Source: Acidobacteriaceae bacterium (GTDB lineage Bacteria; Acidobacteriota; Terriglobia; Terriglobales; Acidobacteriaceae). From it: a stretch of DNA of 40,480 bases. Below the pieces are notes generated by a model. It ran no database searches and was not told the DNA's origin. It was given only the letters and a program-made list of their open reading frames with translations. Position 1 is the first letter of the stretch, and every line of letters begins with the position of its first letter. The stretch spans positions 1-40,480 of the forward strand of contig JASHQH010000304.1 of NCBI GenBank assembly GCA_030037635.1. The letters run 5' to 3'. This document shows, piece after piece, positions 16,712 through 24,558 of this stretch. Both the position numbers and the translations under genes were made by a program.

Positions 16712-16838
16712 ACAATCTATTCGATTAAACTATAGCATAAATGATTCATAAAATATGAGTGTATTATGGTCATGTTTTGAAGAATGCAAATAAAGAGCTT
16801 ATTTTCGATCATTTTAGGATGTTTTAGAGGGCGCTCCT
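16712..16838 (-). promoter_or_regulatory. AT-rich promoter region upstream of hsp20
   Basis: This stretch is far more AT-rich than its surroundings. On the minus strand GCTATAGTTT gives a TATAGT -10-like box about 75 nt before the hsp20 start, without a clear -35. ATGATTCAT (16741-16749) is a small hyphenated palindrome. I looked for CIRCE (TTAGCACTC-N9-GAGTGCTAA), HAIR and a clear sigma-32 promoter and found none. Confidence 0.4.
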
Positions 16839-18869
16839 TCAGGCAGGCGCGGGGGCCGGCTCCTGCAGCTGCTTTGGGGGCTGCTCAGAGGTGGTTGCCA
16901 GGCGGGTCAGGGTGAACACGGTGATGTCGTCTTCCTGGCCGAAGGTGCTGGCCGCACGGGCAATGCTTTGAGCGGACCCGGTGGAAATCGCTGCGGCGCG
17001 ATCGAAGCCGAAGAGCTGGCCGGAGGGATTGCGGGCTTCGATGACGCCGTCGGTGACGAGGGTGAGTTGTGTGTCCGCGGGGAGATTGAAAGCCGTTTCG
17101 GGATAGATCGAATCGGCGGAGAGGCCGAGGGGCAGTCCGTTCTCGAGGTCGAGTTCTTTCCCCTTGAGATAGGGCGCCAGGTGGCCGGCGTTGGCGACGG
17201 TTACGACGCCGCTGAGGTCAGCGTGGAGTGCGAGGCAGGTGGTGAAGCCGCCGGCCTGTCTTTCGAGCAGCAACTCGTTGAGCTTAGCCAGCACGGCCGA
17301 AGGCGCGAGGGGCTCGTGCCGCAGCAGGTCGAGCGCGCCGATGACCGCGGAGACAACCATGGCGGCGGCAAGGCCCTTGCCGCTGACGTCGCCGATGACG
17401 ATGCGCCTGGCGCCGCCAGGGAATGTGGCCACGTGATAAAAGTCGCCGCCCAGCTCGGCTGCGGCCCGGTAAACCGAGTCGATTTTCCAGCCTGCGCCGG
17501 TGGACTCCGCAGTTTTCAGCAGGATGGACTGAATGCGCTGCGCGGCTTCGACCTCAGAGCGTTGCCGCGTAAGCCGCGCGCTCACGCTGGCAAAGCGATC
17601 GAGGAGAATCCACCCCATAATCGGCAAAAACAGAAAGAGCGAGAGTTTGTCCGCGGTCAGCGGGAAGGGGCGGTTGAGTACATTGGGCAATTGAATGAAT
17701 CTGTGTTGCAGACCGAGAATATAGCTCCAAGCGAGCAGGACGTTACCCACGCCCACGCTGCCCCGGGCAATCCACGCAATGAAGACTTGCCTTGCCTCAA
17801 CCATGTGCCACCGGCGCAGCAGAATCGGGAGTGTGGTTCCATAAAACACGAGGATGGCGACTGACGGGGCAACAACTTCGAATAGCGACGACAGCCATCG
17901 CCCGCCAAAAGACCCAGAGATGGTCGCCGCCGCGGTTAGCAGGCAAAGGGAGACGCCAAACCAGAAGAGGGTTCGGCTGATGCGGCCCATGGGCTCATGC
18001 ACGATGGCGAAGATGAACAGGAAGGCGCAAGAAAAGGTTCCCAGTAAGCAAATTGACAGGCCGACACCCATCCATGACGTATCGATGAGAGCGCCGGGGA
18101 AGAGCCCGTAAATAAGCGGCTGGCTGACGGAAGCAAACAAGACGCTCAGGCCAAGCAAAAGGTACTCGCGGCTGCCGCGCTGGCGCAGCCAGAGGACAAT
18201 TGCGACAAAGCTTGAGCAAACGGCGAGAATCGAGGAGAATATCTCCACGGTGGACTGCTCGGTGATAAGCAGGTTGCGGTAGTTATTGAGAGGCTTAACC
18301 AGTTCCGGAGATCCGATGAGGAAACCCGGCAAAGCGCCTGAGCCTGCCGGAACAGTGTCATTGGCGTGGAAGCCACCCACGCCGCCCTGCGCCGCAAAAT
18401 CAAAAACAAAGACGCGAACAGCGATCACCATGTCGGCGCCCTGAACGCTGGCGGTGTAATAGCCGTAGGGGCGGTGAACGAGATGCGCCCGCGAAGACAA
18501 AACTCCCGCGCCGCCGACCAGCGTACCGTTGACAAAAAGCTGGTAGGCATTATCAATGTGGACCGGCGCCAATGCGAGGGTAAGCCCGGGTGCGGGAAGG
18601 TGTATGTGAACGCGATACCAGGCAAAGCCGTGATACCCCGCATATCCCTGCTGGGACCAGCTCTTATTTGCGTAGAGGAGCGGCCAGGAACGGTCGTCGA
18701 ATGCCGGATTGGCCCAGCCGGGATCGTCGCCGGTGTGAAAGCGCCACTGTACGGGGCTGAGATCGGCCAGCAACTGCCGGCTGGCGGAGAGATCGACCGT
18801 CTGTGCCGCCGCGCTGGCGCCGATTGGCAACAGCATCAGAAGCAGAAGCCCGCTTCGGAAGCTACGCAT
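16839..18869 (-). CDS. Membrane SpoIIE/PP2C phosphatase with periplasmic jelly-roll domain, array gene 5 (last)
   Basis: 676 residues. Start ATG at 18869 follows GAGGTG and overlaps the preceding gene by 8 nt; a longer frame upstream is only the wrong-frame shadow of that neighbour. Order: signal peptide (MRSFRSGLLLLMLLPIGASA, AxA-Q site), a galactose-binding-like domain (WRFHTGDDPGWANPAFDD and FAWYRVHIHLPA), about seven membrane helices (about 215-420), a short coiled coil, and a SpoIIE phosphatase domain (about 446-660). The metal-binding acids are in GGDFYHV, IGDVSGKG, TDGVIEAR and EDDITVFTL. Such phosphatases typically dephosphorylate STAS anti-sigma antagonists. Unlike the other four it ends in a Pro/Ala/Gln tail (EQPPKQLQEPAPAPA) and not EVxHA, consistent with no downstream gene to couple. 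Confidence 0.88.
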   Translation of the reverse strand: MRSFRSGLLLLMLLPIGASAAAQTVDLSASRQLLADLSPVQWRFHTGDDPGWANPAFDDRSWPLLYANKSWSQQGYAGYHGFAWYRVHIHLPAPGLTLALAPVHIDNAYQLFVNGTLVGGAGVLSSRAHLVHRPYGYYTASVQGADMVIAVRVFVFDFAAQGGVGGFHANDTVPAGSGALPGFLIGSPELVKPLNNYRNLLITEQSTVEIFSSILAVCSSFVAIVLWLRQRGSREYLLLGLSVLFASVSQPLIYGLFPGALIDTSWMGVGLSICLLGTFSCAFLFIFAIVHEPMGRISRTLFWFGVSLCLLTAAATISGSFGGRWLSSLFEVVAPSVAILVFYGTTLPILLRRWHMVEARQVFIAWIARGSVGVGNVLLAWSYILGLQHRFIQLPNVLNRPFPLTADKLSLFLFLPIMGWILLDRFASVSARLTRQRSEVEAAQRIQSILLKTAESTGAGWKIDSVYRAAAELGGDFYHVATFPGGARRIVIGDVSGKGLAAAMVVSAVIGALDLLRHEPLAPSAVLAKLNELLLERQAGGFTTCLALHADLSGVVTVANAGHLAPYLKGKELDLENGLPLGLSADSIYPETAFNLPADTQLTLVTDGVIEARNPSGQLFGFDRAAAISTGSAQSIARAASTFGQEDDITVFTLTRLATTSEQPPKQLQEPAPAPA

Positions 18870-18879
18870 GTGCCACCTC
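18862..18879 (-). promoter_or_regulatory. Coupled ribosome-binding site/start/stop overlap, gene 4 to gene 5
   Basis: The upstream gene ends GAG GTG GCA CAT GCG TAG (E-V-A-H-A-stop). GAGGTG is the Shine-Dalgarno and ATGCGTAG contains the next start, giving an 8-nt overlap (18862-18869). The same design occurs at the other three junctions. Confidence 0.85.
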
Positions 18880-20760
18880 GGCGGCAGCCAACTGGAGCGT
18901 GAGCACGGTGATGTCGTCCTCCTGGCCGAAGTGTTGAGCCGCACGGGCAATGTTTTCGGCCGATTCGGTGGAAATTGCCGCCGTCCGGTCGAAGCCAAAG
19001 AGCTCGCCGCTCGCGCTGCGGGCTTCAATGACGCCGTCGGAGACAAGCACCATGGGCTCGCGTTCGCCGAGTTGGAGCATTTTTTTGGGGAACGCGGTGT
19101 TGGGCAATGCACCCAAGGGCAATGCGCCATCGAGAGCCAGCTCGCGGCCGTTGATGTAAGGCGGCAGATGGCCGGCGTTGGCCAGCTCCACGCTCCCGTT
19201 GCGGTCGATGCGCATGGCCAGGCACGTCACCAGGCCACGGCCTTGAAGGCGCTCATTAAGCAGGGCCAGAATCCTGCCGGGATCGGAGGTGAACTGAAAT
19301 GCGGTGCGAATGGCGCCGACGATCAGGGCTGCGAGCATGCCGGCCTTCAGTCCTTTTCCCGCCACGTCGCCGACCACGATCAAGGTCCCTCCGTCGCGCG
19401 GGTCGGGCAGCACCTGGAAGAAATCTCCGCCGACTTCACGCGAAGGACGGTAGACGCTGCGGATGGCCAGGCCGGGAGTGGGTGGCAGCGTTTCGGGGAT
19501 CAGGTAGCGCTGAATCTCTGCCGCAGCTTCCATTTCGCCGGCGAGCAGCGAGCGCTCCGCCGCGATCCTGCGCTGGTTGCGGAAGAGGATGGCCAGGAGA
19601 GCGAGAACGGAGCAGACGGTCGTCGAGGCACGGAGGATGAGCAAGTACTTCTGCAGGACAAGATTGCCGGCGTCACTCTCAAGCCCGAGGCCCCAGGCTT
19701 CCCAGTTCAGGAACCAGAGAAACTCGGCACAGCCCCAGGCGATGCAGAAAAAGGCGATGGCACGCAGACCGCGCGCGATGCGATTCCACGGCCAGAAGGC
19801 TGCAAACGGAGCGGTGGCGCAAATCAAGCCAGCGACAAAGATAAGCCAGGCGTAGTGAAGGTAGAGTGCATTCTGGCGGAGACTCAGCAACGGAGACAGG
19901 AAGGCGCTTGCCAAGAGGTCGAGAGTGAAGAGGATGGTGGAGAGAGCGATCGCTACGCGATAGAGCCAGGGAATGCGCCGACCGGCAATACGGAAAATGA
20001 ACCAGACCCAGAAGATTTCCAGGGTTTGCGCACTGCCATAAACGACGTAGTAAAGCGCAGACGGCATAGGAACGAGCGCGTACAGGCAGAACTCCGAGAG
20101 GCGCAGGAGGCAGAGGCACCAGCAAACGCAGGCGAGGAGCAAGAGTTCGAGCCGGCTGCGGTCGCTGACGTAAAGGCCGAGCAGCATGAACCCGACCACG
20201 CCGATGAGGCTGAAGCAGAGACCGATGGGAAGATAGCCGAGCGCGCCGGAGAGCACAGCGGCATCGCGGTGATCGTCGAGGGCCGTGAGGTCGCCGAGAA
20301 GGATTTCGGCGGGGGTGGTCTGTACCTGGGGGTCGCGATAAGCGATGCGCAACGCCAGCGTGGCGGCGGGTGTGAGGGATGCAGGCGCGAGCGGGACGGT
20401 GTAGAAGTCACCCATGGAGAACTGCGCGTTGGCGAAATCGCCACTGGAGCCGGCGAGTGCGCCGTTGACGTAAACCTGCGATGCGGCAAGCAGGTGTACC
20501 TGCAGGGCGGGGTGGCCGAGGGAGCGCAGCACGGCGAGATTGGCGTGACAGCGCACCCAGTAGTACGGCTGGTCGGCACTTAGCGTCCACTGCGTATACG
20601 GCTGCCAGCCGGACTCGTCGATGCCGGGCGAGGCCCAGGCCGGGTAGTCGCCCGCGTGCCAGACGCATTGCTGCGGAGCGAGCGTGACGGTGGACTGCGC
20701 GCGCAGGTGCGGCGCGGCAATGAGTACGAGGACCGTGAGCACTGGGGCAAATCTACGCAT
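18862..20760 (-). CDS. Membrane SpoIIE/PP2C phosphatase with periplasmic jelly-roll domain, array gene 4
   Basis: 632 residues from the ATG at 20760 (signal peptide ending HLRAQ). The N-terminal domain shows TLAPQQCVWHAGDYPAWASP and YYWVRCHANLAVL, the same subtype as array gene 2. About seven helices follow (about 185-390), then a coiled coil with EIQRYLIPETLP and the SpoIIE domain (about 412-620). Active-site motifs are EVGGDFFQVLPDPRDG, VVGDVAGKGLKAGM, VSDGVIEAR and GQEDDITVLTL; all metal ligands are present, so it should be active. By hand count its phosphatase domain differs from that of gene 2 at about 21 of 215 positions and from gene 3 at about 30. The C-terminus EVAHA is written by the next gene's ribosome-binding site and start. 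Confidence 0.88.
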   Translation of the reverse strand: MRRFAPVLTVLVLIAAPHLRAQSTVTLAPQQCVWHAGDYPAWASPGIDESGWQPYTQWTLSADQPYYWVRCHANLAVLRSLGHPALQVHLLAASQVYVNGALAGSSGDFANAQFSMGDFYTVPLAPASLTPAATLALRIAYRDPQVQTTPAEILLGDLTALDDHRDAAVLSGALGYLPIGLCFSLIGVVGFMLLGLYVSDRSRLELLLLACVCWCLCLLRLSEFCLYALVPMPSALYYVVYGSAQTLEIFWVWFIFRIAGRRIPWLYRVAIALSTILFTLDLLASAFLSPLLSLRQNALYLHYAWLIFVAGLICATAPFAAFWPWNRIARGLRAIAFFCIAWGCAEFLWFLNWEAWGLGLESDAGNLVLQKYLLILRASTTVCSVLALLAILFRNQRRIAAERSLLAGEMEAAAEIQRYLIPETLPPTPGLAIRSVYRPSREVGGDFFQVLPDPRDGGTLIVVGDVAGKGLKAGMLAALIVGAIRTAFQFTSDPGRILALLNERLQGRGLVTCLAMRIDRNGSVELANAGHLPPYINGRELALDGALPLGALPNTAFPKKMLQLGEREPMVLVSDGVIEARSASGELFGFDRTAAISTESAENIARAAQHFGQEDDITVLTLQLAAAEVAHA

Positions 20761-20770
20761 GGAGCACCTC
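20753..20770 (-). promoter_or_regulatory. Coupled ribosome-binding site/start/stop overlap, gene 3 to gene 4
   Basis: GAG GTG CTC CAT GCG TAG encodes E-V-L-H-A-stop of gene 3 while GAGGTG and the overlapped ATG serve gene 4. The overlap is ATGCGTAG (20753-20760). Confidence 0.85.
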
Positions 20771-22669
20771 TCGCGGAGCGTACTGAAGGGTGAGCACGGT
20801 AATGTCGTCCTCCTGGCCGAAGGTGCTGGCTGCATGGGCAATACTTTGGGCGGATTCAGTGGAAAGCGCTGCAGCGCGCTCGAAACCGAAGAGCTCGCCG
20901 CTCGCGCTGCGGGCTTCAATGACGCCGTCGGAAACGAGCACCATGGACTCGCCCTCGCCAAGCGCCAGCCGTTTGGCCGGAAACCTGGTGTCGGGCAGCG
21001 CGCCCAGCGGCAAAGCGCCGTCGAGAGCGAGCTCGTGGCCGTTGATGTAAGGCGGCAGATGGCCGGCGTTGGCCAGCTCGACAGTTCCATCCCGGGCGAT
21101 GCGCATGGCCAGGCAGGTCACGAGGCCACGGCCCTGCAGGCGCTCGTTGAGCAGGGCCAGAATGCGGCCGGGATCGGAGGTGAATTTGAATGCGGTGCGA
21201 ATGGCGCCGACGATCAGTGCCGCGAGCATGCCGGCCTTCAGTCCCTTCCCGGCTACGTCGCCGACAACAATCAGCGTGCTTCCGTCGCGCGGGTCGGGAA
21301 GCACCTGGAAAAAGTCGCCGCCCACTTCGCGCGCCGGTTGGTAGACGCTGCGGATGGTGAGGCCGGGAGTCGCCGGCAGCGTTTCGGGGATCAGGTACTG
21401 CTGGATCTCGCGGGCCGCCTGAAGCTCGGCGGCAGAACGCGCCTGCTCGCGGCTGACGCGCGTGAAGCGGAAGAACATGACAACGCCGATGGCGAGAGGG
21501 AAAAGCAAGTCGGCGAAATCGAAGTAATCGACGGCAAACGGGCCGACGGAGAAGCTTTTGGCGAGAGCGGCGAGGTGCGGAAGCCCGAACTCTGCGCCAA
21601 TGAGGCCGGCGTCGAGGACGGAAAGCGTGAAGAGAGGCAAGAGGCTGGGCAGAATCAGCCATCCCGCTTCGCTGTTTCCGCGGCGATACCAGTAGAGCAG
21701 CAACAGAGGCAACAGGAAGGCGGCGGGCAAGAGGACTAAAATCTCGCCGGTGTTAAAGGTTCCACGGCTGAGCCAGCCCAGCCACGCCGGGATCAGGAGG
21801 CAAGCAGGATAAGCAAAAAGAAGGCCCTCGTAAAAGCGCCAGCTCCGGGTGACGCGCTGGCCAACGAAGCAGAAAGTGAATTCGATTTGAAAGAAGGCAT
21901 CGAGATAATTTCCAGGATCGGCTATGAGCCAATTGAGGGAAAAGGGAGCAAAACCGTGAGTGGCTAACGAGTAGTACGGCGTGGTGATTGCATCAGTGAG
22001 CAGGAAGAAACTGAGCCAAAGATATTCGCGATGGTCGGGCTGGTAAAAGAAAAGGAAGAGAAGTGGAACGCCTGCAAATATTTCGACGAGGTGGATGGCC
22101 AGCGCAGAGGCGACCTGGTTGAAGCGTGCGGCAACATCGGCGCGATGAGCGTCGCGGATGGCGGGGAGGGTACCGAGAGCGACGCGGAGGGAGCCACGAT
22201 CGGCCAGAAACATGGAGGTGGGAGGAATGTGGGTGCGCAAAGCGATGACTGCGCCTCCACCGAAGGTGGGAAGCACGACGACCTGAGTGCGAGGATAGGT
22301 GACAAGCAAATCAGAGCGCAAATCTGGGCCGGGTACGCGCTGGCCGTTGAGGTAAACCTCCAGCGTGCCGCTGCCGCCGGTGACCAGAAGCGCGAGCGGG
22401 GTGGCAGAGGCAGGAATTTCGGTGTGGAGGCGATACCAGCGCCAGCCAGCCTCGTCGTTGGCCGGGCTGAGCGCGACGACGGGCGAGGCGCTATCGTCGA
22501 ACCCGGGCTGCGCCCAGGCGAGATTGTCGCCTGCCAGCATCCGCCAACCGTCGTTGAGATCGATGGAGCCGTTGGGCCAGGCCGGGACAGCGCCTTGCGC
22601 GGAGGCAAAACAGCCGCCGAGCAGTAGCAGGAGCAGGAGGCCGAGAGTGCTGACGGCTAACCTACGCAT
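20753..22669 (-). CDS. Membrane SpoIIE/PP2C phosphatase with periplasmic jelly-roll domain, array gene 3
   Basis: 638 residues from the ATG at 22669. The signal peptide ends LLLLLLLGGCFASAQ; LGGC is a possible lipobox, but ASA-Q is an equally good signal peptidase I site and matches the other four proteins. The N-terminal sugar-binding-like domain (GWRMLAGDNLAWAQPGFDD, WYRLHTEIP, TLEVYLNGQRV) is the most divergent of the five. About seven helices follow (about 195-400), then EIQQYLIPETLP and a SpoIIE domain with EVGGDFFQV, VVGDVAGKG, VSDGVIEAR and EDDITVLTL, all intact. It ends REVLHA at the coupled junction. An input ligand cannot be named from sequence. Confidence 0.88.
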   Translation of the reverse strand: MRRLAVSTLGLLLLLLLGGCFASAQGAVPAWPNGSIDLNDGWRMLAGDNLAWAQPGFDDSASPVVALSPANDEAGWRWYRLHTEIPASATPLALLVTGGSGTLEVYLNGQRVPGPDLRSDLLVTYPRTQVVVLPTFGGGAVIALRTHIPPTSMFLADRGSLRVALGTLPAIRDAHRADVAARFNQVASALAIHLVEIFAGVPLLFLFFYQPDHREYLWLSFFLLTDAITTPYYSLATHGFAPFSLNWLIADPGNYLDAFFQIEFTFCFVGQRVTRSWRFYEGLLFAYPACLLIPAWLGWLSRGTFNTGEILVLLPAAFLLPLLLLYWYRRGNSEAGWLILPSLLPLFTLSVLDAGLIGAEFGLPHLAALAKSFSVGPFAVDYFDFADLLFPLAIGVVMFFRFTRVSREQARSAAELQAAREIQQYLIPETLPATPGLTIRSVYQPAREVGGDFFQVLPDPRDGSTLIVVGDVAGKGLKAGMLAALIVGAIRTAFKFTSDPGRILALLNERLQGRGLVTCLAMRIARDGTVELANAGHLPPYINGHELALDGALPLGALPDTRFPAKRLALGEGESMVLVSDGVIEARSASGELFGFERAAALSTESAQSIAHAASTFGQEDDITVLTLQYAPREVLHA

Positions 22670-22679
22670 GCATCACCTC
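22662..22679 (-). promoter_or_regulatory. Coupled ribosome-binding site/start/stop overlap, gene 2 to gene 3
   Basis: GAG GTG ATG CAT GCG TAG encodes E-V-M-H-A-stop of gene 2 and supplies the Shine-Dalgarno and start of gene 3 (overlap 22662-22669). Confidence 0.85.
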
Positions 22680-24548
22680 GGCGGGAGCAAGCTGAAGCGT
22701 GAGAACGGTGATGTCGTCCTCCTGGCCGAAGTGCTGGGCGGCGAGGGCAATGTTTTCGGCGGATTCAGTGGAAATGGCGGCCGTGCGGTCGAAGCCGAAG
22801 AGCTCGCCGGAGGAGTTGCGCGCTTCGATGACCCCATCGGAAACAAGAACCACGGACTCGCCTTCGCCGAGCTGCAGCCGCTTGGCCGGGAACGCGGTGT
22901 TCGGCGTTGCGCCCAGGGGCAAGGCACCATCCAACACCAGCTCACGACCGTTGACGTACGGCGGCAGATGCCCGGCGTTGGCCAGATCCACGCTTCCACT
23001 GCGATCAATGCGCATGGCCAGGCACGTCACCAGGCCGCGGCCCTGCAGCCGCTCGTTGAGCAGGGCCAGAATCCCGCCGGGGTCGGAAGTGAACTGGAAT
23101 GCGGTACGAATGGCGCCGACGATCAGCGCCGCCAGCATGCCGGCCTTCAATCCTTTTCCCGCCACGTCGCCGACAACAATCAGCGTGCTTCCGTCGCGCG
23201 CGTCGGGAAGCACCTGGAAGAAATCGCCGCCCACTTCACGCGCGGGCTGGTAGACACTGCGGATGGCCAGGCCGGGAGTCGCCGGCAACGTTTCGGGGAT
23301 GAGGTAGCGCTGAATTTCGCGGGCCGACTCCATTTCGCCGTGGAGTTCTGCGCGTTCTTCGTTGGTGGTTCGCAACTGCCGCACCAGCAGAATGGTCATC
23401 GATACTACGACCGCGGCGATGGCCATGGAGCGGTAGGGCTGAATTTTCAGGAACATGGAGATGACGTCAAGATTCAGGAAGGGAAACTGGACGACGAAGT
23501 AGGCTGCATCCATCAGCATCCACACAAAACACACAATGGCCAGGGGCGTCTGCCCCTTGCGTACGGAGCCCAGCGGCAGGAATGCGGCCGGAGCGGCAAA
23601 GCAGGCTGTCAGACTGAGCAGGTCTTCGAGAGTGGACATTGCGGGCGTGACCTCGGTGAACCAGCGAAGCGCGACGCCTGCATGCAAGGGCAGCAGGCTA
23701 GCCGTCACAAGAAAAATCGGAAAGAACAAGTTCGCGCCAAGGATGATGCGGAACAAAAGCGGGACGGGCTTACGATTCACCGAGAAGAAGAAGAGGATGA
23801 CGAAGGCGGGCAGGCATTGCCCGATTGCATAGAGAAAGAATTCCAGGTGGGAAGAGTAGTGGACTGACGCCGAGACGAGAAACTCGTTAATGCGGAGAGT
23901 AGCGAGATCGAGCCAGGCGAGACTGATCCAGAGAATGTAGCGTTGCGTACGGTCGAACCAGTAGAGCGCTAAAAAGAACAGGCCTGCGGAGGCGATGAGG
24001 GCGTAGCACGCCCAGGTGACGGCCTGGGCTTGCGTGTGCTCGTACACCTGGCTCCAGTAGGTGCTGCGCTGGAGAGAGGAGTCACCGAGAGCAAGCAGAG
24101 GCAGTGCCTGGCTGTCGTTGACTTCGGGGGTGAAGGTCATGCGCACAGCGACCAGGATCAACCCATTTCGGCGAGAGAGTTCGGGCGCAGAATCATCGGC
24201 GACGGTGCCCACGGTGTGCGTGCCGGTGACAATGTTGCCGGAAGCAGCGATCAGACGGCCGTCGACGAAGACTTGCCAGGCGAGGTCGCCGGAAACCTGG
24301 AGTTGCGGATTGACGGCCAGCGCAAGCTGGGCGGGATCGAATCGGCAACGCAGCCAGAAATTCGGCGTGCGCGTGGCGATTCCGGGCCACTCCGATGCGG
24401 GCTGCCACGCGGATTCATCGAGGTTCGCTGCAGCCCAGCGCAAGTCATCGCCCTGCTTCCACACGCACTGTTGCGGCGTGATGGTCAGTGCGGTTTGGGC
24501 GGCGACAGGAATGGGCAGAAGCAGCAAAGGCAGCAGCGCCTTACGCAT
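22662..24548 (-). CDS. Membrane SpoIIE/PP2C phosphatase with periplasmic jelly-roll domain, array gene 2
   Basis: 628 residues from the ATG at 24548 (signal peptide MRKALLPLLLLPIPVAAQ). The open frame extends to 24806, but that part only shadows the neighbour in another frame. The sensor domain shows TITPQQCVWKQGDDLRWAAA and FWLRCRFDPAQL, clearly the same subtype as gene 4. About seven helices (about 185-395) lead to ESAREIQRYLIPETLP and a SpoIIE domain with EVGGDFFQVLPDARDG, VVGDVAGKGLKAGM, VSDGVIEAR and EDDITVLTL. All catalytic acids are kept. It ends AEVMHA at the coupled junction. Confidence 0.88.
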   Translation of the reverse strand: MRKALLPLLLLPIPVAAQTALTITPQQCVWKQGDDLRWAAANLDESAWQPASEWPGIATRTPNFWLRCRFDPAQLALAVNPQLQVSGDLAWQVFVDGRLIAASGNIVTGTHTVGTVADDSAPELSRRNGLILVAVRMTFTPEVNDSQALPLLALGDSSLQRSTYWSQVYEHTQAQAVTWACYALIASAGLFFLALYWFDRTQRYILWISLAWLDLATLRINEFLVSASVHYSSHLEFFLYAIGQCLPAFVILFFFSVNRKPVPLLFRIILGANLFFPIFLVTASLLPLHAGVALRWFTEVTPAMSTLEDLLSLTACFAAPAAFLPLGSVRKGQTPLAIVCFVWMLMDAAYFVVQFPFLNLDVISMFLKIQPYRSMAIAAVVVSMTILLVRQLRTTNEERAELHGEMESAREIQRYLIPETLPATPGLAIRSVYQPAREVGGDFFQVLPDARDGSTLIVVGDVAGKGLKAGMLAALIVGAIRTAFQFTSDPGGILALLNERLQGRGLVTCLAMRIDRSGSVDLANAGHLPPYVNGRELVLDGALPLGATPNTAFPAKRLQLGEGESVVLVSDGVIEARNSSGELFGFDRTAAISTESAENIALAAQHFGQEDDITVLTLQLAPAEVMHA

Positions 24549-24558
24549 GCAGCACCTC
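24541..24558 (-). promoter_or_regulatory. Coupled ribosome-binding site/start/stop overlap, gene 1 to gene 2
   Basis: GAG GTG CTG CAT GCG TAA encodes E-V-L-H-A-stop of gene 1; GGAGGTG and the overlapped ATG (24541-24548) start gene 2. It uses TAA where the other three junctions use TAG. Confidence 0.85.

Noticed and set aside
15847-16838. Search for CIRCE, HAIR or sigma-32 elements around hsp20 and clpB
   Set aside because: No matching inverted repeat or promoter consensus was found on either strand.
18870-19130. N-terminal 87-residue extension of the array gene 5 frame
   Set aside because: It lies in another frame over the highly conserved phosphatase end of gene 4, while the ATG at 18869 has a Shine-Dalgarno and a signal peptide. 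The same reasoning removes the extensions 20761-21090 and 24549-24806.
18868-20583. 571-residue plus-strand open frame opposite array gene 4, and a similar 500-residue frame at 22365-23867
   Set aside because: They are antisense shadows typical of GC-rich coding DNA, with low-complexity Gly/Glu/Gln/Ala/Arg composition and no domain. The minus-strand proteins have clear domains and catalytic motifs.
20753-22669. Lipobox LGGC in array gene 3
   Set aside because: Not called as a lipoprotein, because the nearby ASA-Q site matches the signal peptidase I sites of all four paralogues, none of which has a cysteine there.
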